Assembly: GCA_030830595.1 (NCBI GenBank)
Contig: JAURMS010000345.1
Coordinates: 1 to 5,383, forward strand
DNA from: Gammaproteobacteria bacterium
GTDB taxonomy: Bacteria; Pseudomonadota; Gammaproteobacteria; Steroidobacterales; Steroidobacteraceae
Reading direction: 5' to 3'
Length of the DNA: 5,383 nt
A program made the position numbers and the translations under genes. Shown here one piece after another: positions 1 through 5,383 of the stretch (position 1 is its first letter; the number at the start of each line of letters is the position of its first letter). Below the pieces are notes generated by a model. It did not search any database, had not been told where the DNA came from, and worked only from the letters and a program-made list of their open reading frames with translations.

Positions 1-1
1 C

Positions 2-856
2 GGCTGCCTGGACGCCCTGGGCCCCAACCGTGCCACCCTGTTCCAGCATCTGAACGCCGCCCTGCAGCTGGGTGAACAACGCCTGAGGGCTTCGCAGGCC
101 GGTCAGGTAGACCTGTTCGGGCTGGACGCCGGCCCCGAGGCTCCGGCGGGTGAGCTGGAATTGCCCGCAGTGGAGGAGTGGAGCGAGGCGGAGCGCCTGC
201 AGGGCGAGCGGGACACGCTGGGGCTGTTCCTGACGGGGCATCCCATCAACGCCTACGAGCGTGAGCTGTCTGCGCTGGTCTCCGGCCGCATCGTCGACCT
301 GGTGTCCGCACCGCGTCCAGACGGCGAGCCGCGCTTCGGCGGGGGCAAGGACGTGGTGCTGGCCGGGCTGGTGCTGGAGGTCAAGCGGCGGGCCAATCGC
401 ACTTTCCTGCTGCTTGATGATCGCAGTGCCCGGGTAGAGGCCATGCTCTTCGACGACGTCTTCCAGGAGCACCGTGACATCCTGAAAAAAGACGCCATCC
501 TGCTGGTCGAGGGCCAGTTGCGCTGGGACGATTTCCAGGACGACTGGCGGGTGAACGCCCGCAAGCTCACGCTGATGGACCAGGTTCGGGAGCGGGAAGC
601 TCGCAAGATCATGCTGCGCTGGCCGGCCAACGGCCAGGGCGAACGCCTGCTGCTGGAACTGGAGGAGGCCCTGCGCCCCTACCTCCCGGGGGAGTGCGGG
701 ATCTCGCTGCACTACCAGCGGCCCGGGGCCAGCGCCACCCTCTCCCTCGGCGAGGACTGGCGGGTCAAGCCCACTCGCGAACTGATCGATCGCCTGTCGC
801 GCATGGTGGGCGCCTCGGGCATCCGGGTGGTCTATGGACCGAGGCTCGACGGTTAA
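2..856 (+). CDS. dnaE: DNA polymerase III alpha subunit, C-terminal part (5' end outside window)
   Basis: This is the catalytic subunit of the replicative DNA polymerase III holoenzyme, cut by the left edge; 284 codons remain of a protein usually near 1,150-1,180 residues. The open frame continues upstream from base 2, so a TTG at 161 inside it is not a start. Visible in order are LGPNRATL (fragment residues 6-13), matching the end of the helix-hairpin-helix region of E. coli DnaE; QVDLF (35-39), a good fit to the internal beta-clamp-binding motif (QADMF in E. coli); GLFLTGHPIN (about 74-83), a family hallmark; an OB-fold from about 121 to 190 with the LDDRSARVEAMLF strand; and a C-terminal tau-binding-type region ending with TAA at 854-856. 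The N-terminal PHP domain and the polymerase active-site aspartates lie outside the window. The downstream gene accA is the usual gammaproteobacterial neighbour. The assignment is secure from recalled family sequence; no alignment was run. Confidence 0.97.
   Translation, partial: GCLDALGPNRATLFQHLNAALQLGEQRLRASQAGQVDLFGLDAGPEAPAGELELPAVEEWSEAERLQGERDTLGLFLTGHPINAYERELSALVSGRIVDLVSAPRPDGEPRFGGGKDVVLAGLVLEVKRRANRTFLLLDDRSARVEAMLFDDVFQEHRDILKKDAILLVEGQLRWDDFQDDWRVNARKLTLMDQVREREARKIMLRWPANGQGERLLLELEEALRPYLPGECGISLHYQRPGASATLSLGEDWRVKPTRELIDRLSRMVGASGIRVVYGPRLDG
104..118 (+). other. dnaE: Predicted beta sliding-clamp binding motif in DnaE
   Basis: The codons read Q-V-D-L-F, a close match to the bacterial clamp-binding consensus QL(S/D)LF. 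The motif sits just after the helix-hairpin-helix tail and before the OB-fold, where the essential internal clamp motif of E. coli DnaE lies. The role is inferred from motif and position. Confidence 0.8.
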
Positions 857-866
857 GGCCGCGGCT

Positions 867-882
867 GGGCTAGAATCTACCC
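867..882 (+). promoter_or_regulatory. Candidate leaderless accA promoter (-10 TAGAAT) within an imperfect palindrome
   Basis: TAGAAT at 871-876 matches the sigma-70 -10 consensus in five of six positions. Only six bases lie between it and the accA ATG at 883, so a transcript starting the usual 6-8 nt downstream would begin at or next to the start codon. No purine-rich Shine-Dalgarno sequence lies in the ribosome-binding window. The best -35 candidate, TCGACG at 846-851, matches four of six positions with a long 19-nt spacer, so that element is weak. The site also forms GGG-c-TAGA-a-TCTA-CCC, an almost perfect inverted repeat over 867-882, which could be an operator or chance. Promoter function is inferred. 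Confidence 0.5.
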
Positions 883-1842
883 ATGGCCATGCAATTCCTG
901 GATTTCGAGCAGCCGATCGCCGAGTTGGAGGCGAAGATCGAGGAACTTCGCTTTGTCGGGGGCGATGCGGAGCTCGACATCGAGGAGGAGATCCGTCGGC
1001 TACGCTCCAAGAGCCAGGCCCTGACCACCAGTATTTTCTCCAGCCTCAGCCCGTGGCAGGTGACCCAGCTGGCGCGTCATCCCGGCAGGCCCTACACGCT
1101 GGACTACATCCCGCTGTTGTTCACCGACTTTGCCGAATTGCACGGCGACCGCATGTTCGCCGATGACCCAGCCATCATCGGTGGGCTCGCACGGCTTGAG
1201 GGGCGGGCGGTGGTCGTGGTGGGCCAGCAGAAAGGCCGCGACACCAAGGAGCGGGTGCGCCGCAATTACGGCATGCCCAAGCCCGAAGGCTATCGCAAGG
1301 CACTGCGGCTGATGAAGCTGGCCGAGCGCTTCCAGTTGCCACTGATCACGTTGATCGACACCCCGGGTGCCTACCCTGGAGTGGGTTCCGAGGAGCGCAA
1401 CCAGTCGGAAGCCATCGCCCGCAACCTGTTCGAAATGGCCGAGCTGACCGTACCCGTGATCGCCTGCGTGATCGGCGAGGGCGGATCGGGCGGGGCGTTG
1501 GCCATTGGCGTGGGGGATCGACTGCTCATGCTGCAGTACAGCGTCTACTCGGTGATCTCGCCCGAGGGCTGCGCGTCCATTCTCTGGAAAAGCGCGGACA
1601 AGCGTGAACTGGCTGCCGAGGCCATGGGCCTGACCGCCGACCGGTTGCGTCGTCAGCGCCTGGTCGATGAGATCGTGCCCGAGCCTTTGGGCGGCGCGCA
1701 CCGTGATCCGGCGGCCATGGGCGAGTCCCTGCGGCAGGCGCTGGCGAAGCACCTGGCCGACATCGAGGGCCTGCCGGTGGCTGAGCTGCTCGAGCGGCGC
1801 CGCGCGCGCATCCGTCGCTTCGGGGTGTATGGCCAGGCCTGA
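883..1842 (+). CDS. accA: Acetyl-CoA carboxylase carboxyltransferase subunit alpha
   Basis: AccA pairs with AccD to form the cytoplasmic carboxyltransferase of acetyl-CoA carboxylase. It moves the carboxyl group from biotin on AccB to acetyl-CoA, giving malonyl-CoA, the committed step of fatty acid synthesis. The product is 319 aa, the same length as E. coli AccA. The N-terminus (FLDFEQPIAELEAKI, residues 5-19) lines up with the E. coli protein from the first Met, which supports ATG 883 over the ATG at 889. The crotonase-like carboxyltransferase core shows RHPGRPYTLDY (65-75), the IDTPGAYPGVG turn (158-168), the oxyanion-type glycine loop GEGGSGG (198-204), and SPEGCASILWKSADK (226-240). The gene begins 26 nt after dnaE without a Shine-Dalgarno sequence but with a -10-like box immediately upstream, suggesting its own, possibly leaderless, transcript. 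It overlaps tilS by 14 nt. No key family motif appears to be missing. Confidence 0.98.
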   Translation: MAMQFLDFEQPIAELEAKIEELRFVGGDAELDIEEEIRRLRSKSQALTTSIFSSLSPWQVTQLARHPGRPYTLDYIPLLFTDFAELHGDRMFADDPAIIGGLARLEGRAVVVVGQQKGRDTKERVRRNYGMPKPEGYRKALRLMKLAERFQLPLITLIDTPGAYPGVGSEERNQSEAIARNLFEMAELTVPVIACVIGEGGSGGALAIGVGDRLLMLQYSVYSVISPEGCASILWKSADKRELAAEAMGLTADRLRRQRLVDEIVPEPLGGAHRDPAAMGESLRQALAKHLADIEGLPVAELLERRRARIRRFGVYGQA

Positions 1843-3175
1843 CGCCCTGACTCCCGCGTCGCTGGAATCCCGGCTGGCGACATGGATCCCGACCTATCCT
1901 GATTGCTCCCTGATCGTCGCACTGTCCGGCGGGCTCGACTCCACGGTGCTGGCCGACCTGTTGCTGCAGCTCGCTGCAGTACGACCGGACCTGCGCCTGC
2001 GAGCGGTGCACGTTGACCACGGCTTGCAGGAAGCCGCCGGCGACTGGGCCCTGCGCTGCGCCCAGTGGTGCGAGCAGCGGGGCCTGCCGCTGCAGGTGCT
2101 GCGCCTGCACTTGGGTGCGGTGCCGCAGGGGCACAGCCTGGAGGCGTACGCTCGCGATCACCGGCGGGCGGCGTTGGCAGGCCTGGTGAAAGAAGATGAC
2201 GTTCTCCTGACAGCCCACCATCTCGATGACCAGTCCGAGACGGTCCTGATGCAACTGTTGCGGGGAGCCGGCCTGCGAGGCCTCGCGGCCATGCCGGTCC
2301 GCGCCCGCCTGGGTCGGGGCTGGCAGCTGCGACCGTTCCTGGATTTCAATCGTCTGCAGTTGCAACAGTACGCGGCTGCCCGCAGCCTGCTGGGTATCGA
2401 GGATCCCATGAACGCGGACCCGCGCTTCGACCGAGCCTTCCTCCGGCATGCCGTGCTGCCCGTGATGGATCAACGCTGGCCGTCGGCGGCCAGGACCCTG
2501 GCGCGCAGTGCCGCCCACCTCGCCGAGGCCCAGGGCCTGCTCGATCAGCTGGCCGCACTGGATGCCTGTGGGCTGCTTGAGGCGGGCTGTCTGTCCGTGT
2601 CGGGGTTGAAAGAACTGGATGCATCGCGCCAGCGCAACCTGCTGCGCTGGTGGCTTCACTCCAGTGGCCTGCCGCTGCCCTCGACACGAAGGCTCGAATC
2701 GATCCTGCGCGACGTGCTGGGCGCCAGCGAAGGCCGGAGCCCCGTGGTTCGCTGGCCCGGCGGGGAAGTCCGCCGTCACGGGGACCGGTTGTTTGCCCAG
2801 GCGCCGATGGCCCCGCCTTTGACTGGACCGGTCTCCATCGCCCCCGGCCAGGACCTGGACCTGCCCGGCCTGTCGATTCGACTGGCGGTCTGCGAGGGCG
2901 CGGGGATTGCCCTGGAGTCGCCGGATGAGGCCCTGGAACTTCGCTTCGGGCAAATGGATGAGCGACTGGCGTGGGCGCCTGAGCGGCGGCCCAGCCGGGT
3001 CCGCGACCTCCTGCGTGAACAGGGGATTCCACCCTGGCTGCGTCCGCGTTTTCCGCTCATCTACCGGGGGGCAGACTTGTTGGCCGTGGGGCCCGTGGTG
3101 GGATTCAAATACAGGCCGGCAGCTGGACGGCTCGCGGTGCGACCGGAAATCAGATGGCAGACCCCGATATTATGA
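1829..3175 (+). CDS. tilS: tRNA(Ile)-lysidine synthetase
   Basis: TilS uses ATP and lysine to convert C34 of the CAU-anticodon isoleucine tRNA to lysidine, switching both amino-acid identity and codon reading to AUA; it is normally essential. The protein is 448 aa (E. coli, about 432). The N-terminal PP-loop ATPase has SGGLDS at residues 33-38, VHVDHGLQ at 60-67 and TAHHLDDQSET at 128-138, followed by LLRGAGLRGLAAM (143-155) and EDPMNADPRFDRAFLRH (191-207). A middle substrate-binding region follows, then a TilS C-terminal domain near 369-430 with GIPPWLRPRFPLIYRG. ATG 1829 was chosen because it places the PP-loop about 30 residues from the start. The frame is open back to 1667, but that stretch is only accA read in another frame. 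The start lies inside accA (14-nt overlap) with only GGGG at 1822-1825 as a weak, close ribosome-binding site, so translational coupling to accA is likely. Met194 and Ala203 stand where Ser and Asn are common in relatives I recall. Confidence 0.97.
   Translation: MARPDALTPASLESRLATWIPTYPDCSLIVALSGGLDSTVLADLLLQLAAVRPDLRLRAVHVDHGLQEAAGDWALRCAQWCEQRGLPLQVLRLHLGAVPQGHSLEAYARDHRRAALAGLVKEDDVLLTAHHLDDQSETVLMQLLRGAGLRGLAAMPVRARLGRGWQLRPFLDFNRLQLQQYAAARSLLGIEDPMNADPRFDRAFLRHAVLPVMDQRWPSAARTLARSAAHLAEAQGLLDQLAALDACGLLEAGCLSVSGLKELDASRQRNLLRWWLHSSGLPLPSTRRLESILRDVLGASEGRSPVVRWPGGEVRRHGDRLFAQAPMAPPLTGPVSIAPGQDLDLPGLSIRLAVCEGAGIALESPDEALELRFGQMDERLAWAPERRPSRVRDLLREQGIPPWLRPRFPLIYRGADLLAVGPVVGFKYRPAAGRLAVRPEIRWQTPIL
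3168..3173 (+). promoter_or_regulatory. Weak candidate -10 element (TATTAT) at the end of tilS
   Basis: TATTAT differs from TATAAT at one position and overlaps the tilS stop codon, in a locally AT-rich stretch. No TTGACA-like -35 is present 16-18 nt upstream. If used, it would give the pilin operon a leader of roughly 90 nt. It is an alternative to the TAGGAT element nearer pilE. Confidence 0.2.
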
Positions 3176-3199
3176 CAAATCAAAGGCTTGCGAAGACCG

Positions 3200-3222
3200 T
3201 TCAAACCGCTTTCTGAACCGCT
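3200..3222 (+). repeat. Imperfect tandem repeat (TTC-N(1-2)-AACCGCT) x2 upstream of pilE
   Basis: Two adjacent units, TTCAAACCGCT (3200-3210) and TTCTGAACCGCT (3211-3222), share TTC and AACCGCT. The same bases give a short inverted repeat, GTTCA (3199-3203) with TGAAC (3214-3218). Units spaced about one helical turn apart, upstream of a pilin operon, could be tandem regulator sites, but no known operator is recognised and chance is possible. Confidence 0.35.
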
Positions 3223-3258
3223 CGTCGGAGCCCTGTTCGCCGCCCGGCCGGTCAAATC

Positions 3259-3270
3259 TAGGATAACGGG
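3259..3270 (+). promoter_or_regulatory. pilE ribosome-binding site, also a possible -10 element (TAGGAT)
   Basis: AGGA at 3260-3263 lies seven bases before the ATG at 3271, a normal Shine-Dalgarno arrangement that supports this start. The same bases belong to TAGGAT (3259-3264), which is -10-like and sits six bases from the ATG, the same geometry as TAGAAT before accA. The best -35 with a 17-nt spacer (TTCGCC, 3236-3241) is poor. No sigma-54 (TGGCAC-N5-TTGC) promoter was found in the gap. Confidence 0.5.
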
Positions 3271-3702
3271 ATGGAAATCCTTGGATTGAGCCGTCGCCGG
3301 GTGGCAGGTTTCACCCTGATCGAACTGATGATCACCATCGCCGTGGTGGCGGTGCTGACCACGATCGCCGTCAGCACCTATCAGTCCTCGATCCGCAAGG
3401 GTAACCGGCGGGCGGCCCAGGCGGTGATGATGGACGTCAACACCGTCCAGCAGCAGTACTACATGGCGAACCGCGGCTACGCGACCTGGGCCAACTTGGG
3501 GTACACCTTGCCCACAGAAGTCGCGACCAACTATGAGACGCCCGTCATCGAGTTGGGCCAGTCGCTGGACTCGACCTGCGCCTTGGTTGCCAGCACCGTT
3601 CCCTCGTTTGTCGTGACCTTCAGTCCGAAGGGACGCATGCTGGAAGACGGTACCCTCTGGCTCGGCAGTGACGGCCGTCGCTGCCCCGCGGACAAGTGGT
3701 GA
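3271..3702 (+). CDS. pilE: PilE-type type IV minor pilin
   Basis: This is a 143-aa type IV prepilin. The leader is 13 residues and basic (RRR at 8-10), ending in Gly13. The prepilin peptidase PilD would cut between Gly13 and Phe14 and N-methylate the Phe. The mature start GFTLIELM carries the conserved Glu at +5 (Glu18). It is followed by one hydrophobic helix (about 16-36) that anchors the protein in the inner membrane and packs in the pilus core. NRRAAQAVMMDVNTVQQQYYMANRGY (45-70) resembles the PilE/ComP family rather than FimT/FimU. The globular part has Cys103 and Cys138, a likely disulfide pair, and ends in the short C-terminal Cys-x4-Trp of this group. It is the first gene of the pilin block, 95 nt after tilS, with AGGA as ribosome-binding site. 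PilE-type minor pilins are thought to prime pilus assembly and help load PilY1. A different minor pilin name is possible, but the prepilin class is certain. Confidence 0.85.
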   Translation: MEILGLSRRRVAGFTLIELMITIAVVAVLTTIAVSTYQSSIRKGNRRAAQAVMMDVNTVQQQYYMANRGYATWANLGYTLPTEVATNYETPVIELGQSLDSTCALVASTVPSFVVTFSPKGRMLEDGTLWLGSDGRRCPADKW

Positions 3703-3704
3703 GC

Positions 3705-4277
3705 ATGATGCGGCTCGGCACGCAGCGGGGGGCGACCCTTGTGGAGGTGCTGATCACCATGGTGATCCTGATCACCGGTTTGCTCGGCCTGGTGGCCCTG
3801 CAGGCACGCCTGCAGATTGCCCAGATAGAGGCCTATCAGCGGGCGCAGGCGGCCGTGCTGGTCTCGGACATCAGCGAGCGGGTTCTGGCCAACCGGATCC
3901 GTGCCGGGCAGTACGTGACCAACGGGCCCATCGGCACGGGCTCGAACTGTGCCAACCTGACCGCGTTGGAGGCGCGCGCCCAGTCGGATATCCGGGAGTG
4001 GTGTGAGATGCTGCAGGGTGCTGCGACCACCCTGAATGGGGCGCAGGTCGGCACGCTGACCGGCGGCAGGGGTTGCATCGAGCCCATCATCGCGGGGTCG
4101 ATCTATCGGGTCTCCGTGGTTTGGCAAGGGCTGGCTCCCCTGGGTGGGCCTGCACCGGGGGCCACCGCATCGACCTGTGGGACAGGCCTGTATGACGATG
4201 CAGGCGGCGGCGGATGCACGGCGGACCTGTGCCGACGGCAACTGGTCTCCACGGTGAGGATTGCTGAATTGCTATGA
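3705..4277 (+). CDS. pilV: PilV-type type IV minor pilin
   Basis: This is a type IV prepilin of 190 aa from ATG 3705. Its leader ends QRG (7-9), with predicted cleavage between Gly9 and Ala10. Glu14 is the +5 glutamate in ATLVEVLI, and a hydrophobic helix (about 15-35) contains ITGLLGLVALQ, typical of PilV. Ala at +1 instead of Phe is less common but still allows cleavage. The globular part shows IREWCEMLQGA (96-106), GGRGCI (120-125) and YRVSVVWQG (134-142), which match the PilV pattern of a W...L segment, a GG-G turn and a Y-V-V-W strand. Six cysteines remain in the mature part (82, 100, 124, 158, 171, 176), enough for up to three disulfides. The start is uncertain: GTG 3696, GTG 3699 (overlapping the pilE TGA as GTGA), ATG 3705 and ATG 3708 are all in frame and change only the leader length. 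The gene abuts pilE and overlaps pilW, so it is very probably in the same operon and translationally coupled. It likely acts in pilus priming. Confidence 0.85.
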   Translation: MMRLGTQRGATLVEVLITMVILITGLLGLVALQARLQIAQIEAYQRAQAAVLVSDISERVLANRIRAGQYVTNGPIGTGSNCANLTALEARAQSDIREWCEMLQGAATTLNGAQVGTLTGGRGCIEPIIAGSIYRVSVVWQGLAPLGGPAPGATASTCGTGLYDDAGGGGCTADLCRRQLVSTVRIAELL

Positions 4278-5383
4278 ACAGCGTAAGAGCCTTCCGTCGC
4301 CGTTGCCCGCCACGAGGCTTTTCGTTGGTGGAGTTGATGATTTCCCTTGCCATTGGCTCGGTCATCGTCATCGCCCTGGTCAGCCTGTTCGTGAATGCCA
4401 GTCGGAGCAACCGGGACATCGCGCGCAACAATTCCATGATCGAGAACGGACGCTTCGCGATGCATGCCATTCGCGAGGACGCCTGGCATGCGGGGTACTG
4501 GATCAATCACGTCCCGCGCTTCGACGACGTGGCTTTCAAGGACACGCCGGACGACGTGCCGGTGCTGACCAATGTGGCGCCCAATCCCTGCCTGGCTTAC
4601 TCGTCGTGGACCACCAATTACCGCAAGGCCCTCATCGCCGTTCCAGTTCAGGCCTACGAGTCGGCGACCTTTTGCTCCTCGATCGTTCAGAACAAGGCGC
4701 CGGGCACGGACGTGCTGGTCGTGCGCCGTGCTGCCACCTGCGAACCCTATACCCTTGGGGTAGGGGACTGCGAACCGTTCGGTGCTTCGTCCGCGGAGCT
4801 CAGGTTCCAGAATTCGCTTTGTGAGGACGAACTCGACCCACCGGAGGTGGGGGGTGTCAAACCGCCCGCAACCCTGTTCAAGCTCTCGAACGTGACCGGC
4901 GATCTGACCCTTAAGAAACGCGACTGCACGACCTTGGCGGGCATGCGGCGTTTTGTCTCGAATATCTACTACGTGCGAACCTATGCAACCACGCCGGGCG
5001 ATGGCATCCCCACCCTGGTGCGCTCCCGATTCGGCGTGAATGGCGGCGTTCTTGGTCAGCTCCCCGCGGAACCGCTGGTGGAGGGTATCGAGGGTTTCCG
5101 GGTGGAATTCGGGATCGACAACCTCAGCAAGATCGGCGAGGCCGTCAATCCGTCGGCCGCCGTGGTGTTTACTGACCCATATGACCTTTCCACGCCGCGC
5201 AACCGGGGCGATGGCAGCCCGGATGGCGCCTTCATCCGCTGCCGTGATCTGGCGCCGTGCACCAACGCGCAATTAATGAACACTGTGGTCATGCGGGTGC
5301 ATGTCATTGCGCGAGGACAGGACCCCGTGATTGGTTACACCGATGACCGGGTCTACGACATGGGCTCTGCACCTTCCATGTGC
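4274..5383 (+). CDS. pilW: PilW-type type IV minor pilin (3' end outside window)
   Basis: An open frame of 370 codons runs from ATG 4274 to the right edge without a stop. The ATG overlaps the pilV stop as ATGA, and an in-frame TGA at 4265-4267 rules out an upstream start. The only Shine-Dalgarno-like sequence, GAGGA at 4256-4260, is 13 nt away, so initiation probably depends on coupling. The leader is 15 residues (RRR at 8-10) with cleavage between Gly15 and Phe16; FSLVELM places Glu20 at +5, and a hydrophobic helix spans about 21-41. ENGRFAMHAIREDAWHAGYW (57-76) fits the RFA-L--D-R-AGY signature of PilW, as do PLVEGIEGFRVEFGID (267-282) and NTVVMRVHVIARGQDP (336-351) with the usual IEG/EYG and V-VRV elements. 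The mature part has nine cysteines (106, 134, 156, 166, 183, 218, 323, 329, 370). PilW usually acts with PilV, PilX and PilE in a priming complex; pilX and pilY1 would be expected next. Length and motifs suggest few codons are missing. Confidence 0.88.
   Translation, partial: MNSVRAFRRRCPPRGFSLVELMISLAIGSVIVIALVSLFVNASRSNRDIARNNSMIENGRFAMHAIREDAWHAGYWINHVPRFDDVAFKDTPDDVPVLTNVAPNPCLAYSSWTTNYRKALIAVPVQAYESATFCSSIVQNKAPGTDVLVVRRAATCEPYTLGVGDCEPFGASSAELRFQNSLCEDELDPPEVGGVKPPATLFKLSNVTGDLTLKKRDCTTLAGMRRFVSNIYYVRTYATTPGDGIPTLVRSRFGVNGGVLGQLPAEPLVEGIEGFRVEFGIDNLSKIGEAVNPSAAVVFTDPYDLSTPRNRGDGSPDGAFIRCRDLAPCTNAQLMNTVVMRVHVIARGQDPVIGYTDDRVYDMGSAPSMC

Noticed and set aside
1667..1828. Possible 54-residue N-terminal extension of TilS
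   Set aside because: The stretch is only accA read in another frame, and family members have about 20-35 residues before the PP-loop, which fits ATG 1829.
1526..2953. 475-codon open frame on the minus strand opposite accA and tilS
   Set aside because: It runs across two securely identified genes and is a low-complexity, Gln/Arg/Ala/Pro/Gly-rich product typical of antisense reading of GC-rich genes.
3155..3172. TGGCAG-like sequence as a sigma-54 promoter for the pilin operon
   Set aside because: The downstream GC element at the required spacing is missing, so it does not fit TGGCAC-N5-TTGC.
3176..3270. Rho-independent terminator after tilS
   Set aside because: Only a 5-bp inverted repeat (GTTCA/TGAAC) with a 10-nt loop and no T run is present. 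CCGGCCGG at 3244-3251 is a plain GC palindrome without a tail.
4261..4824. 187-codon + strand frame with a TTG start overlapping pilW
   Set aside because: It lies in a different frame from pilW, which carries the prepilin leader, the +5 Glu and PilW motifs. The product has no such features.
4837..4851. CCCACC-GGA-GGTGGG hairpin as an internal terminator or regulatory stem-loop
   Set aside because: It is inside pilW coding sequence, has no following T run, and encodes an ordinary Pro-Pro-Glu-Val-Gly-Gly turn.
4843..4856. Strong GGAGGTG followed by GTG as an internal start in pilW
   Set aside because: The GTG is out of frame with pilW and reaches a stop after about a dozen codons.
4103..5272. 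389-codon open frame on the minus strand opposite pilV and pilW
   Set aside because: The + strand here encodes two clear prepilins with conserved motifs. The antisense frame shows no recognisable domain, and long antisense frames are common in high-GC coding DNA.

Overview
The window is a high-GC bacterial chromosome segment in which all five genes lie on the + strand, with two functional blocks. The gene order dnaE-accA-tilS, the close resemblance of the AccA N-terminus to the Escherichia coli protein, and PilE/PilV/PilW-type minor pilins all point to a gammaproteobacterium. High GC and the pilin content suggest something near the Xanthomonadales or a similar environmental lineage. I infer this from gene content and did not place it phylogenetically.

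Block 1 (1-3175) is housekeeping. It holds the C-terminal quarter of dnaE (replicative DNA polymerase III alpha subunit, cut by the left edge), complete accA (carboxyltransferase alpha subunit of acetyl-CoA carboxylase) and complete tilS (tRNA-Ile lysidine synthetase). accA starts 26 nt after dnaE, has no Shine-Dalgarno sequence, and has a -10-like TAGAAT just upstream, placed so that transcription could begin at the start codon. tilS overlaps the end of accA by 14 nt and is probably translated from the same message.

A 95-nt gap (3176-3270) separates tilS from block 2. It is less GC-rich than its surroundings, contains an imperfect tandem repeat and weak promoter-like elements, and shows no convincing rho-independent terminator.

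Block 2 (3271-5383) is the start of a type IV pilus minor-pilin operon: a PilE-type pilin, a PilV-type pilin with Ala instead of Phe at mature position +1, and a PilW-type pilin that runs off the right edge in frame. The genes abut or overlap (pilV start region on the pilE stop; ATGA overlap between pilV and pilW), so they are probably translationally coupled. In known systems, minor pilins prime pilus assembly at the inner membrane together with PilX and the tip adhesin PilY1, which would be expected beyond the right edge. The cluster opens with a PilE-type gene, and no fimT/fimU is seen in front of it.

I found no RNA gene, mobile element, CRISPR array or clearly novel system. The most unusual points are the probable leaderless accA promoter with its palindrome, the similar TAGGAT-N6-ATG arrangement at pilE, and the composition and order of the pilin cluster.
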